Part shown: positions 11,794-23,451 of the stretch, in pieces
How positions within the stretch are numbered: position 1 is the stretch's first letter
Layout: each line of letters opens with the position of its first letter
Notes under the pieces: generated by a model
What the model was told of the DNA's origin: nothing
Database searches by the model: none
What the model saw: only the letters and a program-made list of their open reading frames with translations
Made by a program: the position numbers and the translations under genes
Assembly (NCBI GenBank): GCA_037953625.1
Contig: CM075650.1
Coordinates: forward strand, 4,776,501 to 4,840,500
Length of the DNA stretch: 64,000 nt
Direction of reading: 5' to 3'
Source: Crotalaria pallida
Lineage: Eukaryota; Streptophyta; Magnoliopsida; Fabales; Fabaceae

Positions 11794-13160
11794 GTGCATT
11801 TCTGTTTCTTGGTATTTTCTCTCATCATCTTCCATGTTCATTGGAAATTTGGTGGCAGTTGTACTTGCTCTTTTTGCTTCCTTTGATTATTATCTTGACT
11901 TAAACGTAGTTATTTATTAAAATTTATTAAGATTATTCACCATTCATAAAATGAATTTTCAGATTGTTGAAGTTGAAACATATCAGTAGAAACGTTGAAG
12001 GTTTTTTACAATATGATCAAGGTACATATTACTATAGTACTTGAGTCTGTAGCTATATAGTATCTTGAGCCTTATCAATATGCACCCGCCTTTAATTTCG
12101 GAAATTCAGCGTTGTTTTTGATTGTGTTCATTTTTTTCCTCATCTTATTTGGCTAATTATATGATTGATAATTCGCTTATTTGTACCTCTTTCACTCTTC
12201 TTTAGTGATTTTATCAACTCTGTTTGCTTATTAATGTGAGAGATGGGGATGGGCACAAATGAAGATTTGGGAACTCATAACTTTTATTTACTGCTTAGAA
12301 ACTTATTCTCTCTTATAATATAATTATTTCAATTTGTATAGTTGTGTCAAGTAGAACTTAAGTGGTGCATATCTAATTGGCTTCTATGCTGTGAATTATT
12401 TATGTTCTCAATTTTTCATATGTAGGTTGCACAAAATTGTTAGTTTTCCAAATTAATTTCATGTTTTACTAAAGTACCTGGTTCAAAATTTGTTTTTATG
12501 ATTCCTTATGTGATTGAACTTTCTCATTCCATTATGATCTACTTCCTCATCATTAATATTTTCATTTTAATTTTAATTTAATAGGGTGTAGAGTGTTTCT
12601 AATTATGCACGTGGGGCAAACCCTCTCCCTCCTACGTCTCCCTCCTACGTATTGATATTTAAGGATGTATGAAGGTGGTGTCTCAATGGATTCTTTCTAG
12701 ATTCTAGATGTACATAATGCCACAATTTCTTACAAAAGAATGCATGACAAAATTTGGCCTACATTTAGAAACCATGGTTAAAGTTGAAGGTCTATATGCC
12801 AACAAGCTATTGGTTACCCCAAGACCTGATGACACAAAGCAGCATGAGATGATATAACAATGATAGGAATAAGTTTATGTAGCATTGACTTCTATGTGTA
12901 TATTTTGAAAATCTAATATTGAAATTGAAACTTGGTTTTTAATAGACTCCAACAATTTAGTAGTTGTGACCCACATATGGATTTCTATGGTAATAACAGA
13001 AAAATGTGGGTGAAAGAGTAAAAAGAATGTAAAATAACAACAAAACAATGCATGAATAATTCCATTGAAATTATGTGGTTCCATATTATAGAACTTCACA
13101 AGTAAGAATGAACACAATTAATAAATTCTAACTTCACAAAATTGAACATCTTTAATATAT

Positions 13161-13464
13161 AAGATGACATTCATAATTACCAATTTTACAATATATTATT
13201 TTACTATAAACAACTCTTTACGACAAAAACATGACAATGGGATGCATGTCGAGACGCTAGGGTTTGATAGATGGTTAACGCTAAATTTTACTACGTCAAG
13301 TTATGAAAATTCTATTACGTCATACATCTAGACAAACACATTAAATAACATTCATAAAGACCGATTTTTCAAAATAACCTTTTACTATAAACAACTCTTT
13401 ACGACAAAAACATGACAATGGGAATGCGGGACGACAGACACGGGAGTGTCTGTCGACACGCTAG
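13161..13464 (+). repeat. Duplicated Helitron 3' end
   Basis: Two related units end in CTAG: 13161-13260 (ending GAGACGCTAG, followed by G) and 13343-13464 (ending GACACGCTAG, followed by T). Both share TTTACTATAAACAACTCTTT and ACGACAAAAACATGACAATGGGA. Only the outer one has the strong hairpin, so it is likely the working terminus. Confidence 0.75.
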
Positions 13465-13496
13465 TAATGATAAAGAAATCAGGATGTTACACCATT

Positions 13497-14362
13497 TCCA
13501 ACACTAACATAACCAAAATAGATTTAATAAATAGTCGAGAGCAATTGCTAGCTCCCATCTCCTACTCTTTAGAATTAATGACCCCTACGTATATATTATA
13601 ATATTTTAATTCTTTGAGCGGAAGGCAAGTGCCAAGTGAATAAATCTTGGTTAGCTACATCTCTATCTAAATGCTCCAAGACAAAATATTAACATGCACC
13701 TTTCGAGTCCTAGTGTATGGATAGTCTTGATCTTGAAAACCTAGATCATCAAGGTTTCAAATCTAGTATTTCATGAAAATCCTCCTTATTAAGCTTTGAG
13801 GATTGACTTCTACCTCTCCCCTACTCGTTGAAGTCACCACCCAACCACGAGCATCAAGTAACACCGCAATTGCATTATTATTAAAACCGAGGTGAGACTA
13901 GGTTAGGAATTTGAGGACTAAACACTAGGATTGAGGCCTAAAATACACAGGGATTCTCAAGGCCTTCTTATACTCACATCTTACACTACTGATTCTCGTT
14001 GGATTACATGCATGTCGAGAAAGACTCGCTCAACATATAAAGCTCAGATCTATGTTTTTCCTCTTTTCATCTACCTTGGAAGGATTAGGTGAAGTACGCA
14101 TTGATCCCTTCCTTGCCAACTTCTTCAAATCAATCTTCTTTCCTCACCCTCAACTTCCCTACCTTTTAAGCACCAAACTTAAAGACAATTTCCTCAATTG
14201 ACACCTTTGCAGCCAACAATGTCAAAAAACTAGAGTTGGCCCCACTACCCTTTACCGGAGTATAATTGATGTCCATTAAAATCGTATATTAATTATGGGC
14301 TATCACGAAAATCGTATTAGGTTAAGTCAAATATTAACAAGTATTTTTAGTTAATGAGTAGT
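13497..14362. other. No recognisable feature
   Basis: Mixed AT-rich sequence with no long open frame on either strand. I see no repeat with defined ends. Confidence 0.4.
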
Positions 14363-14769
14363 TGTTGGAATATGTTGCAAATTTCTAGATGATTCTACAA
14401 GGTGCAACAACTAGAGTCAACTAATTTCTAGTAACTTCTAGATAATTGTAGTAAAATCTTGTAATAGCAACAAATAAACAACCAAGTCTAGATACATATA
14501 GAAAAGACATGTAAGTAGAAACTACTAGAAGTCTCTTCCAACTACTACATGTCCTATAAATAGGTAATTAGGAAGCTATTGTAAAATGTGGTATAATGAA
14601 GGGTAATCTAAGAGAACCATACCATGCATCAAGTGTATATCCTTCATCCCACCAAAATACTCCTTCAACTATTATTCAATCTAATATTTGTTACATTTCA
14701 TATGCTAATCTATCTCCTCCCATATCCATCTATTCATCTATCATCTCTATCTTCCACTAAAACCCAACA
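14363..14769 (+). mobile_element. Solo LTR of a Ty1/copia-like element, target duplication GTAGT
   Basis: Begins TGTTGGAATATG, ends AAACCCAACA, and is flanked by GTAGT at 14358-14362 and 14770-14774. A TATA-like CCTATAAATAGG lies in the second half, consistent with plus orientation. The TGTTGG...CCAACA ends and 407-bp size are typical of plant copia LTRs. Confidence 0.85.
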
Positions 14770-14859
14770 GTAGTCATATATATGTCATGTAAAAATGTGT
14801 ATAGCATGTGATAGCAGGTGTATTCTTGGTTTGGATTGGAATCGGTATTGCCATATAAT

Positions 14860-15418
14860 GGGACAACGCATTTTCAGCAACATATGCAATTTGTTCATAG
14901 GAGGAAGCTTCAACTGTATTGGACGGTAATAATTTGGCTCACTGCTGCTTGGTACATTGTTTATGGAGAAATAATGTCGTGTTTGGAGGCGAATTAAGAA
15001 CTTAATAGCTTGGAAGTTGTGGACAGAATAAAAATGCGGTCATGGATATGGATAAAAGTGAAATGCAAAGTATCCATATCGTTATTCGAATGGGTCACAA
15101 ATCCAAAACAGTGTTTGTTGTCACATTGCAGATGACAAGAAGCGTTTCTTCTTCCTGTGATGTTTTGGCAGAATCGTTTAATTTACGTTATTAAGTTAGG
15201 AGATTTGTTTGGCTTTTATTGGAGTGGGGATGTTCCTTTCACTTGTTTTTGCTAAGTGGTTCTAATAGCCCCGTCCAGTCACTGGTTAGTTGTAATTTTC
15301 TTTTCTTGGTCTTTGCTGTAACTAAACCTTGATTACGTGCAGGGGCTTGAGTATGTCTTATACTAAGTTTTCTGTTATTTATTTTTAATGAATTTTCTTT
15401 TCTTATTAAAAAAAAAAG
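14860..15418 (+). mobile_element. 5'-truncated LINE (L1-type) 3' end
   Basis: Frames near 14900-15000 encode VIIWLTAAWY and, after a frameshift, WRNNVVFGGE. This resembles the C-terminal zinc-binding region that follows reverse transcriptase in plant L1 LINEs. A non-coding tail follows and ends in a poly(A) run at about 15409-15418. The 5' boundary is uncertain. Confidence 0.65.
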
Positions 15419-16475
15419 TAGTATGTAGTAGTAAAAGTTTATTAGGAAATGTTGTTTTTTACATTTTCAAGAGAAGAAAAATGGGAACTTGTTACTTATT
15501 TTGATTCTAAATACTAGTATATACGCCTGTGCGGTACGGGCCGAGTTGTTCGGTGAGTAATGTTATTTACAATAGAATTAAAATATATATCATGCATTTA
15601 AATTCAACACCTAATATTAACACAAATAAAAATCATATTTAATATTATATATTGCTTTATTCGACACATAATACCTTTAAAATAATTTAATTATTGTTTA
15701 TAAATTGAATAATTAATTAAATGAATATGATGTAGCTTCGTGAAGTGAAATAGAGATTACTACAAAAATAATATCTTTGATGCACATCACAAACTTTTTA
15801 TATTCAATAATTAAGAATTACATTGCACATCAGCTGGCTCTATATTTTTTATTAAAAAAATCAAGAATTACATCAAACATTTTTTTTTTAATTCCATACA
15901 TTCAAATCAGACTCAATAACAACATTGCAAATAATCATTAATCAAATTAAAAAAAAACACTTAAGCAAAATGTCGTGGCAAACAAATAATACAATCTTAA
16001 AAACCAAGATGTTATTGCCAACTACCACCGGAGTTCGTATTGCCTAGTGAACAAACATATTCACTATCTACAACTCCCACATTTTTAGTTTGTTCTCCCT
16101 GAAAAAAATAAATCACATTTGATTGGACAATTAATGATACTTTTTATCAGTAAATGAAGCTTAAAGAAGGAATGTAAGAGCGGATCAGCCTAGTGATGTA
16201 AACATGAGAAATTGTTCATATATGAATTGAATAGAGAACATGTTGCATTCCATGTTGACATGGTAATGCAAACACATGGATTATGTTTAAAAGAATCATA
16301 TTCTTTAGCTCTATCTCTCTTCCGAGGCATGTGACACATGCCTTACTAATTGTTGACATGACAAAAAATGGTGTTGATGCATTATATGTAGGGACTAAAA
16401 CAAAATTTTTAAAAAATGGGAGGACCAAAACAAAAGGGGAAAATTGACACCAATTTTCAGGGATAAAAAACATAT
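15419..16475. other. AT-rich spacer; possible Helitron terminus near 15512-15545
   Basis: At about 15512 the minus strand reads an imperfect hairpin (GCCCGT...ACAGGC) followed by GTATATACTAGT, resembling a Helitron 3' end, but no matching 5' end was found with confidence. Otherwise there is no gene. Confidence 0.3.
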
Positions 16476-16694
16476 TTAAGAAAAAAAGAGGAAATTGTCA
16501 CCAGCTACAACATAATCCATATAATAATGATTACCTTGAGCTATGTTTCCTCTATAGATTGAATTCCGCCTAACATGCTTCCTAATTCTTCCAAATCTAG
16601 GCAGGGGTGAAGAACCCATCACATAACTTGTACTAAATAGAAAAAAAAAAGAAAGAAAAGTATGTGAAGCAATTAGGATAAATGAAGAAGACAA
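16476..16694 (-). CDS. Small putative secreted peptide, unrecognised
   Basis: A 72-residue frame begins with a hydrophobic stretch resembling a signal peptide (MSSSFILIASHTFLSFFFLF), followed by a basic segment (RFGRIRKHVRR) and then YYMDYVVAGDN. An acidic residue before Tyr (MDY) near the C terminus of a small secreted precursor is loosely like sulfated peptide hormones of the PSY type, but the usual PSY ending is absent. The last residues come from a low-complexity tract, so the ORF may be truncated or not a gene. No TATA box stands out. Confidence 0.25.
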   Translation of the reverse strand: MSSSFILIASHTFLSFFFLFSTSYVMGSSPLPRFGRIRKHVRRNSIYRGNIAQGNHYYMDYVVAGDNFLFFS

Positions 16695-17264
16695 TAAGGC
16701 ATGTGTGGAAAATTTTTTATATAAGGCACTTTAACTTATAAATCAATGCAAATAATGAGAAGACTATACACATAATTATGTTGCAAGCAAATGAACCCAT
16801 GATATCCAAAAGATCATGGTCAGAGAGTAATTATGTTGCAAATAATGAGAAGATTATACACATAATCATTGGGGTCGTTTTGAAAAAGTATGAATATCAA
16901 ATATTTACATTTCTAATATCACTAACAATACTACTAACTAACTTTCTTAAAAAGTGTGTTTTTATAATAAAAAAAATCCTACATTCATATGCTATATATT
17001 TAAATCAAATTTAAATCTAGTCCCTCCATTTTTATATGTTGGTCATATTTTAAAAGAATTACTTATTTCTATATGCAAGTTACTTTATATTTTTTTAGGA
17101 AGTATTTAATTTTCTTCCTAAACTACCCCTATTAAATATGTGTTTTAATTAATTAAGTTCAATTCCTCATAAAAGAAGTAATGCAAGTAAAATGAATAAA
17201 AGTTTAAAATTATTAATTTTTCTTTGTTTAAAACAATGATAAGTGTGACTAATTTCTTGAACGA

Positions 17265-17470
17265 CTCTTGCGAGGGATTTGCGAGGGAAGCATGATTTTA
17301 GTGAGGAATTTGTGAGGGAAAGATTTGCTCACTAATTAGCGATAAATGAGACACGACGGATGCATCGCTCGCAAATCCGTCGCAAATCAGTTGCTAATTT
17401 GATTTTGCGAGAGATTTGTGAGGGATTGGCGACGGATTTGTCCTTCGCTATTTTGTATTTTTCTAGTAGT
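17265..17470. mobile_element. CACTA-type transposon end with subterminal repeats
   Basis: Repeated short motifs (GCGAGGGATTTG, GACGGATTTG, GCGAGAGATTTG) lead to the end TTTTTCTAGTAGT, the reverse complement of the CACTACTAGAAAAA-like terminus common in plant CACTA elements. The matching part of segment copy 3 (about 29390) lacks it. The opposite terminus is not evident, so this may be a relic. Confidence 0.55.
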
Positions 17471-18225
17471 ATTATTAGGTACTGGAATATTAAAACAATA
17501 TTTTTGAACCGAATAATTCAAAATTCATACATCGGATAATTAAATTAGGATATGACTTTCCTTTTTTTGAAATAGAGGTTTTGACTCCTTAATTTTTAGT
17601 ACTAGTAATTGCTAATTACTGTAATAAAAAAAATTAATTGATTTTTCTTTTGACTAATTTTTTTAATAGAGTAGTAGATTAATAGTACTTCCTTCGTTGC
17701 AATTTATTAGTCGTTTTAGTATTTTTCAACTTATTACAAATTATATATCGTTTTAAAAATTTGAGTGTCTATTAATTAATTTTCATCGTTTTAAAATTAT
17801 ATATCGTTTTAAATACACCTAAATATGGTTCTTTTATCGACTGTCCCTCCCACATAAATCTCCAATATTAATTTCTTGAATTTTTCTACTTGAAAAGTAG
17901 AAGAATTTGTCTCGCCCGTAGATGAAAAAATCTTCATCCCATAGTGGACTGGTGCTAGTGCTTCTTTAATCACTTTCTCAATGTGTTTCTCCTTCCTTTT
18001 CCAATGCTTTGACATATAAAGTCCTCTAGTATTAAGTCATGAACTAAATTGTTAAAACACATAATAAATACAAATAATGCACTCATGCAAGAAATGAAAA
18101 AAAAAATTTGTTGACACTTTGGTCTAACATATTTCATATAATTGTTTCAAGGTGAAAGGCCGGTTTAAGTAATTAGAACTGACAACTAAGTAGTAACTTA
18201 GTTTTTTGTAGCGTACAACAACTAA

Positions 18226-18423
18226 GGCTTTTTTTTTTGTGTACATCAACCGGTTCCCGGATCTGGTTTACCCAGAATCCAACTCGTCCGGTCTTACCCA
18301 ACTGAGTTCGCACTAAGCGGTAAGGGTCTCCCAGCAGGGGTTGCTCCATACCCAAGACTCGAACTCAAAACCAGTTGATTAAGGGACCAAGTGAGCTACC
18401 ACTTGATCAACCCCAAGTTGGTC
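18226..18423 (-). mobile_element. tRNA-derived SINE in segment copy 2
   Basis: Same insertion as 5821-6016, with the same box motifs on the minus strand and the same flanking ACAACAACTAA duplication (18215-18225 and 18424-18434). It was copied with the segment rather than inserted again. Confidence 0.8.
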
Positions 18424-19596
18424 ACAACAACTAAGGCTTAAGCATAACATATAACATACGTAAATAAATAAATAATATATATATATATATATATATATTT
18501 GGGTCAGCGGGTTGAATTGGATTGATTTTTTTAAAATAGTAAATTTGTGACCAAGTCCATTCGTGATTGGATTGCTAAAAATGAAATCAATGCAACCTGT
18601 TGAATTGACTCAATCCATCAAATATGGGTTGAGTTGGTTTGGGTTTATCAAATTCACGCGAATTTTATAAGTAAAAACGTTATTTCACCATAAATATTGA
18701 AACAATTTAAATTCTGTAAGTACAAAGTCACGATGGTTGTGTACCAATATATTTGTTTCGGTTAAAAATTTTCATAATTTATTTTATTTTTTGCATGATT
18801 AATTAAATTACATATTTTGCTCTACCAAAAAAATACATATTTTCAATTATATATTACTCCGTAATAGTTTAATTAGGTTATTATTAATTTATAAAAGAGA
18901 AAATTACATGTTGTAAAATATTTATACAACATTTGAAATTTGTTAAGCCTAATTTTACGAGTCAAATTTTGGTTTAATTAATTTTAAGTTTAAATAATGT
19001 GAAATTTGTATTAAACTAAAACAAATCTAGTGGGTTTAGTTTTAACCCCAAAAGAATTACATTACTAACAAAATAGTAGGCTTAAAATGAGACATGTTAT
19101 CAGCTTCATCAACATTCAGCTATATATGTGTGTTTTTGTTTATTTGTTTCTATGACCGGGTAATCGGGTATTCATTAGATCCAGCATAATGATTAATTTT
19201 TTATTGTACAAAATAAACAATTTTTTCTGATGATTTTTTTTTTTACAATACATAAGAGTTAGGGATCAATGTTTCAACCTAAATGAACACAAACTAATAT
19301 CATTTGTATCAAGTATCTATATACACACGCACGTGTGTGCGCGCAATTCAAGTTATCGAGAAAATCACTTCCAATATTAAGAAATTTCATGAAGCTAAGC
19401 TTTAGGTCACCTCCACACCCATAACATGGCAATAATTCTGAAAGAAAAAAAAAAGGAGGAAATCCAATAAGATCTGGAGTAGAAAGCATTTGGAAAATAG
19501 ATCATATGGCTCACCTCAGCATCCTCAAATGGTCTATTATGAAAAAGGTTTGTATCTGTTGTCACATTTCTCTGAACCGATTAAAGCTACTCCATT

Positions 19597-20555
19597 TGTA
19601 ACATCCTACATTAACTACCCTTAAATACTCATTCTTGAAAATAGTGATCACTTTATTTAGTTTAAATAATATTTATTAAAATAGGTACTTAAAAATTTCG
19701 ATTAAAATTCCAGCAGAGTTCCTCTGTTTTTCGGACTTTCCAAAAATGATCTTTTATCCTAAACCTGTTTAACACATTCATTTTTGATAACTAGAAGCCA
19801 ACAGGGCTAACAACAACATACATACATAAACCCAGTGCTACATCGCACACCACATAGCATCATAACTAAAACAAATAGTCTATAATTCTCTCTAACTAAC
19901 TTACACTCCACGGAGTGGAGTGTGCACCTGCTCGGCCAATAATCGTGCAAGCTCAATCTCGATACCTGAAAAATAGTAAGGAGGTGGGCATTACACATAA
20001 ATTAGGAATAACAGTTTCTAATATGCTATAATACCCCACTAAGTCAACCACAATTAGCACGAGAATGCAAATAATCATAAAATCAAAGTATATCATTCTC
20101 ACTTACAAATAAAGCCATTTCATACACCTATCATTCTTCAGTTCTACTTCCCATCAAGGCTTAATTCTTTTAAGATTTTCTTGTATTCTATTAATGTCTT
20201 AGATAATATTTTTCCTCTAATTAAGTGTCTCATTTATATTCATTAAGTTTTTGTGCAGCCATCCTCTTCGCGTACTAACCGATTCGCGTAAAATCGCAGT
20301 CTGCCACGGTTCGCGTAAAATCGCAGCCGGCCGCAGGAGGATAGTGTTTAGCCCCTTTCGCGTACTAAACGATTCGCGTAAAATCGCAGTCGGCCCCGGT
20401 TCGAGTAAAACCGCATCCGGCCGCAAGGGGATTAGATGTTTTATGTGAGTTCCTCTTCGCGTACTAACCGATTCGCGTAAAATCGCAGTCGGTCCCGGTT
20501 CGCGTAAAATCGCATCCGGCCGCAGGAGGATTAAAATGTTTAGTCCCTTTCGCGT
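19597..20555 (-). repeat. Truncated copy of the solo LTR
   Basis: Begins TGTAACATCC after CCATT (19592-19596), exactly as at 7232. It ends abruptly inside the hairpin array at about 20555. Three complete hairpin blocks and the start of a fourth are present (20263-20555). Confidence 0.8.
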
Positions 20556-22169
20556 GAACCAACATGCAAGACTAAAGACTTTAACTTTATCATAAATCAA
20601 GTTTAAATCATTCCTTTATTCATCAAATAATCTCTTAAATACATCATGGTTCACGGTTTTAAGTAAGAAAATTCAACATGCAAAGAAATTTGTTTCAAAC
20701 TCACAAAATCTCAAACAACTCTTTTGATCTTTAAGATTTAGTTTGAAAAGCATCAAGACTCATCATATAAGCTTTAACCGAATCATCAAGTCCATTGTTT
20801 AATTTATTACAAGTTTCTTTTAGTCTTAAAAGTTCATGATCATGTACAAACATCACATGCACTCATCTTTTAAGCCATAAAAATAAACATGCAAAAGAAA
20901 GGAAGATTACAAAACCTAAAAGGAACCTAAATCAACACACTTCTTCATGATTCGAACCACACACCTAAGATCCAAGTCTTCTAGTCTTCTAAGCTCTTGG
21001 ATCTTCAATGAAAGTCCTTGGATCAAGCTTGAGCTCCTCTTCTTCTTCCTCTCTTCCTCACGGCCCTCTCTCTCTCTCTAAGAGTTTGGTTTGCTCTTAG
21101 AGTTGTGTTTGGAAAATGAAGAAATGAAAGTGAAGAAATGAATGAATGAAGGAAGGAAATGAACTCATGGCTAGGCTATATATAGGCAAGCTGTGTGCTT
21201 CCTATTTTGCCCTTGGAAATTCGGTTCTAGGTGGGTTTGGGAGGGGCAATTTTGGTACTTTGATTTGTTGCATGGGTGAATTTTATCAAGGAGACATCTA
21301 GGAGTAATTTAAGGTATTAGGTCTCTTCACTCATCATTTGGTTTCCTACATCACATCTCCTAATTTTCCATGGATTAAGTTTTTACTCTTAACTTTCTTA
21401 ATCTAGAAGAAAATAAGCTTTCCTACTCTCTCTTCATGCATGCTTGCCACCTATACACACTTATACACAATCTTAATTTTTATTTCTTTAATCACACACA
21501 TCATGTTATGCCACCTTGATGGAAAACAATAGAATGCAAAGAATTCACACATCACATAAACATTCACATACACCTCACATCAAATACTCATTTTAATTTT
21601 AAATTCACTTTATAAGATTATATAAAATAGTTTTTCCTTTCATAACATGACAATCACTCATATTAGTGGATAAAAACTCTAAATTGCACACTTTAAATAA
21701 AATAATTAACTGCACTACTTGGCTATAGATATAGCCCTCATTTCATTTTCTAAAATCATATTTGCATATATAAAAGAGATCCTCAAAAGGAAAAGTTCAT
21801 TTGAGGTCTTTAACTATTTTTACTAATTCAAATACTCAAAATTCGTTTACAATACACTCAAGAAATAAATTTTCGTAAATCAATCCAAAAAATTATAAAA
21901 GTCACATTTTCAAATTCTACATTTAAAGACGATCGTTTTCATATAAAGATCATAAATTCGGAGTTACGGTTAAAAAAATACGAATTTTCAAAGTCACTCA
22001 AACCCATTAGAGTTCATAAAGAATTTCGTTCCTTAAAGATATCCCAAATAATGAAATCACTGGCTTTGAGTCCATGAAAATACTTATTTTCACACAAATA
22101 CATTTATCGTTGATAAAATAGATTTCAAAAATTCATTTAAAACAGACGAGGAATTTGCGGGTTGTCACA
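20556..22169 (-). repeat. Truncated 3' LTR of the LARD-like element
   Basis: Direct copy of 27515-29167 with scattered differences. A TATA-like TATATATAG is conserved in both (minus strand). The junction with the hairpin array at about 20555 has no target duplication, so it reflects a deletion. Confidence 0.8.
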
Positions 22170-22186
22170 TTCTCCCCAACTTAAAG
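22170..22186 (-). other. Polypurine tract of the LARD-like element
   Basis: Minus strand reads CTTTAAGTTGGGGAGAA immediately before the LTR start TGTGACAACCC. Purine-rich tracts of this form precede the 3' LTR in many plant Ty3/gypsy elements. Confidence 0.7.
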
Positions 22187-23436
22187 ATTTCTCATCCCCG
22201 AGAAATACGTTGCGGATTGGGCAGCAGGACACAAAATTCTCACATTACGGTGAGGTCCTTGGGAACTCTCTCATTCTCACTTCGTGGTCGTATTTCCTTT
22301 GCTGGCACAATTTACTTCACAAGGCTCCTCGTTTGTCGCTTTCAGACGAAGAAACGTCACACGCACTACCGCTTGCGTGTCGAATCGAATCAAGTCCAAC
22401 GGACTAAACCAAGAGGACATCGTCTCTTAACTAATCGTCGTTATAGAAAGCTCAACCTTAGGTGACATCAAACAAACATAAATTCACACATCTCCAAGAG
22501 CACGAGGTTTTACCCAAAATCCTTAAATACTCACTACTTTCGACAACTTTGGATTCCCACAAATTCATAAACAACCACTCCTTCCCTTAGTTCTCCTTCT
22601 AACTCTAATACTTTCATCCATCATTTCTCTAACTTAGTGGGATTCTATTGCAACTTTGGTTTTACTTTCTCAAAACAATTTCACTTTTCTCGTCAAATTC
22701 ATCCTAAACATCGATCATGCCTATCACTTTCACCGTCTAGACATCTACTTATAACACAAAGCGATCTCAATCATCCAGATTTTCACCATAATCTCCTCAA
22801 TTTACCGACAATATACACCTCTTTTCTTCCTTGTAGCTCCCCAACTTAGATCAAACTTACTACTAAGCTCACCATTGTCCTATATTTTATTCAATGACCA
22901 CCATTGATCCATCTATAATCATTCAAGCCTAAGCTATCTGGCTGACTATGACACTTCCATTTCCACAAATCAGGTTAATGGATTTTGGAAAGGATCGGTA
23001 AGGCTATGGTTTAATAGTAAGGCTCATGAAGAAAAGTTCGAATTTCAGCAACAATGACTATTTTTGTTGAAGCAATTCAACAAACATGTGGAGTCCAGGG
23101 ATAACATCCTATACTCTTAAAGGTAATGACTACCCTTGTACCAAAAGGTGCATCAAAGTCAACAGACTTGGGTCTATCAGGCAATGGTATAACTTCAAAG
23201 GTTGTGGGGTCTTGACTTAGAATCTATTCGCTCTCTACTCGGTCTACTTCCTTCAAACTAAAGAAACAACAGGTTCCTTAGACCAACACAGTAGACACTA
23301 GAACACAAACAGAGTCTCACATCTCCAAAAGGCGAGAACTTTGACCTTGTACTCTTATCCTTACACTAGCAGACACACAGAGTCACACAAATAAAGCATG
23401 TAAGCCCATGCTTAAGGCCACTAAGGATTACCATAA
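22187..23436 (-). other. Internal domain of the LARD-like element, non-coding
   Basis: About 1.25 kb between polypurine tract and primer site. Only short frames occur (22162-22407, 22217-22465 and 22637-22849, plus strand), none with a recognisable domain or sense-strand logic. Confidence 0.5.
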
Positions 23437-23448
23437 GCTTCGATACCA
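23437..23448 (-). other. Primer-binding-site-like sequence of the LARD-like element
   Basis: Minus strand TGGTATCGAAGC matches the initiator-Met primer site TGGTATCAGAGC at 10 of 12 positions. It lies three bases from the LTR end TGTTACA. Confidence 0.5.
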
Positions 23449-23451
23449 TAA

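Larger units (their letters stand above)
10199..13464 (+). mobile_element. Non-autonomous Helitron carrying a gene fragment
   Basis: The 5' end is TCTATACTATTCTATAAAGG, preceded by A (10198). The 3' end has a ten-base hairpin stem (CGACAGACAC / GTGTCTGTCG) followed by ACACGCTAG, with T next (13465). TC at the start, a hairpin then CTRR at the end, and insertion between A and T are the Helitron signature. No Rep/helicase is seen, so it is non-autonomous. It contains one recognisable captured exon (11696-11793). The rest is AT-rich sequence with short meaningless frames. Confidence 0.8.
7232..13491 (-). mobile_element. Solo LTR with target duplication CCATT, split by a Helitron
   Basis: The left end TGTAACACCC at 7232 and the right end GATGTTACA ending at 13491 are flanked by CCATT at 7227-7231 and 13492-13496. 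Removing the Helitron (10199-13464) leaves about 2994 bp, a plausible long LTR, with no gag-pol. Orientation is tentatively minus, because a pyrimidine-rich leader-like stretch (9700-9870) reads naturally on that strand. The left 960 bp also occur at 19597-20555, so this LTR was in place before the segment was duplicated. The GC-rich array is inside it. Confidence 0.75.
17022..20555. repeat. Segment copy 2
   Basis: The first part (17022-17700) matches 29168-30560. The later part (18063-20555) matches 5660-8220, including the SINE, the solo-LTR start and the hairpin array. Copy 2 is cut at about 20555 inside a type-B hairpin block, where the LARD-like LTR begins. The stretch 17471-18062 holds only AT-rich MITE-like sequence and a 68-residue minus frame (17809-18015) that I do not recognise. 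Confidence 0.75.

Noticed and set aside
16540..16565. Possible Helitron 5' end on the minus strand (TCTATAGAGGAAACATAG)
   Set aside because: Resembles the 5' end at 10199, but pairing it with the weak 3' end at 15515 is not supported by other evidence.
17809..18015. 68-residue minus ORF with a basic start
   Set aside because: No family recognised, no TATA box or splice context; half of it lies in MITE-like AT-rich repeat.
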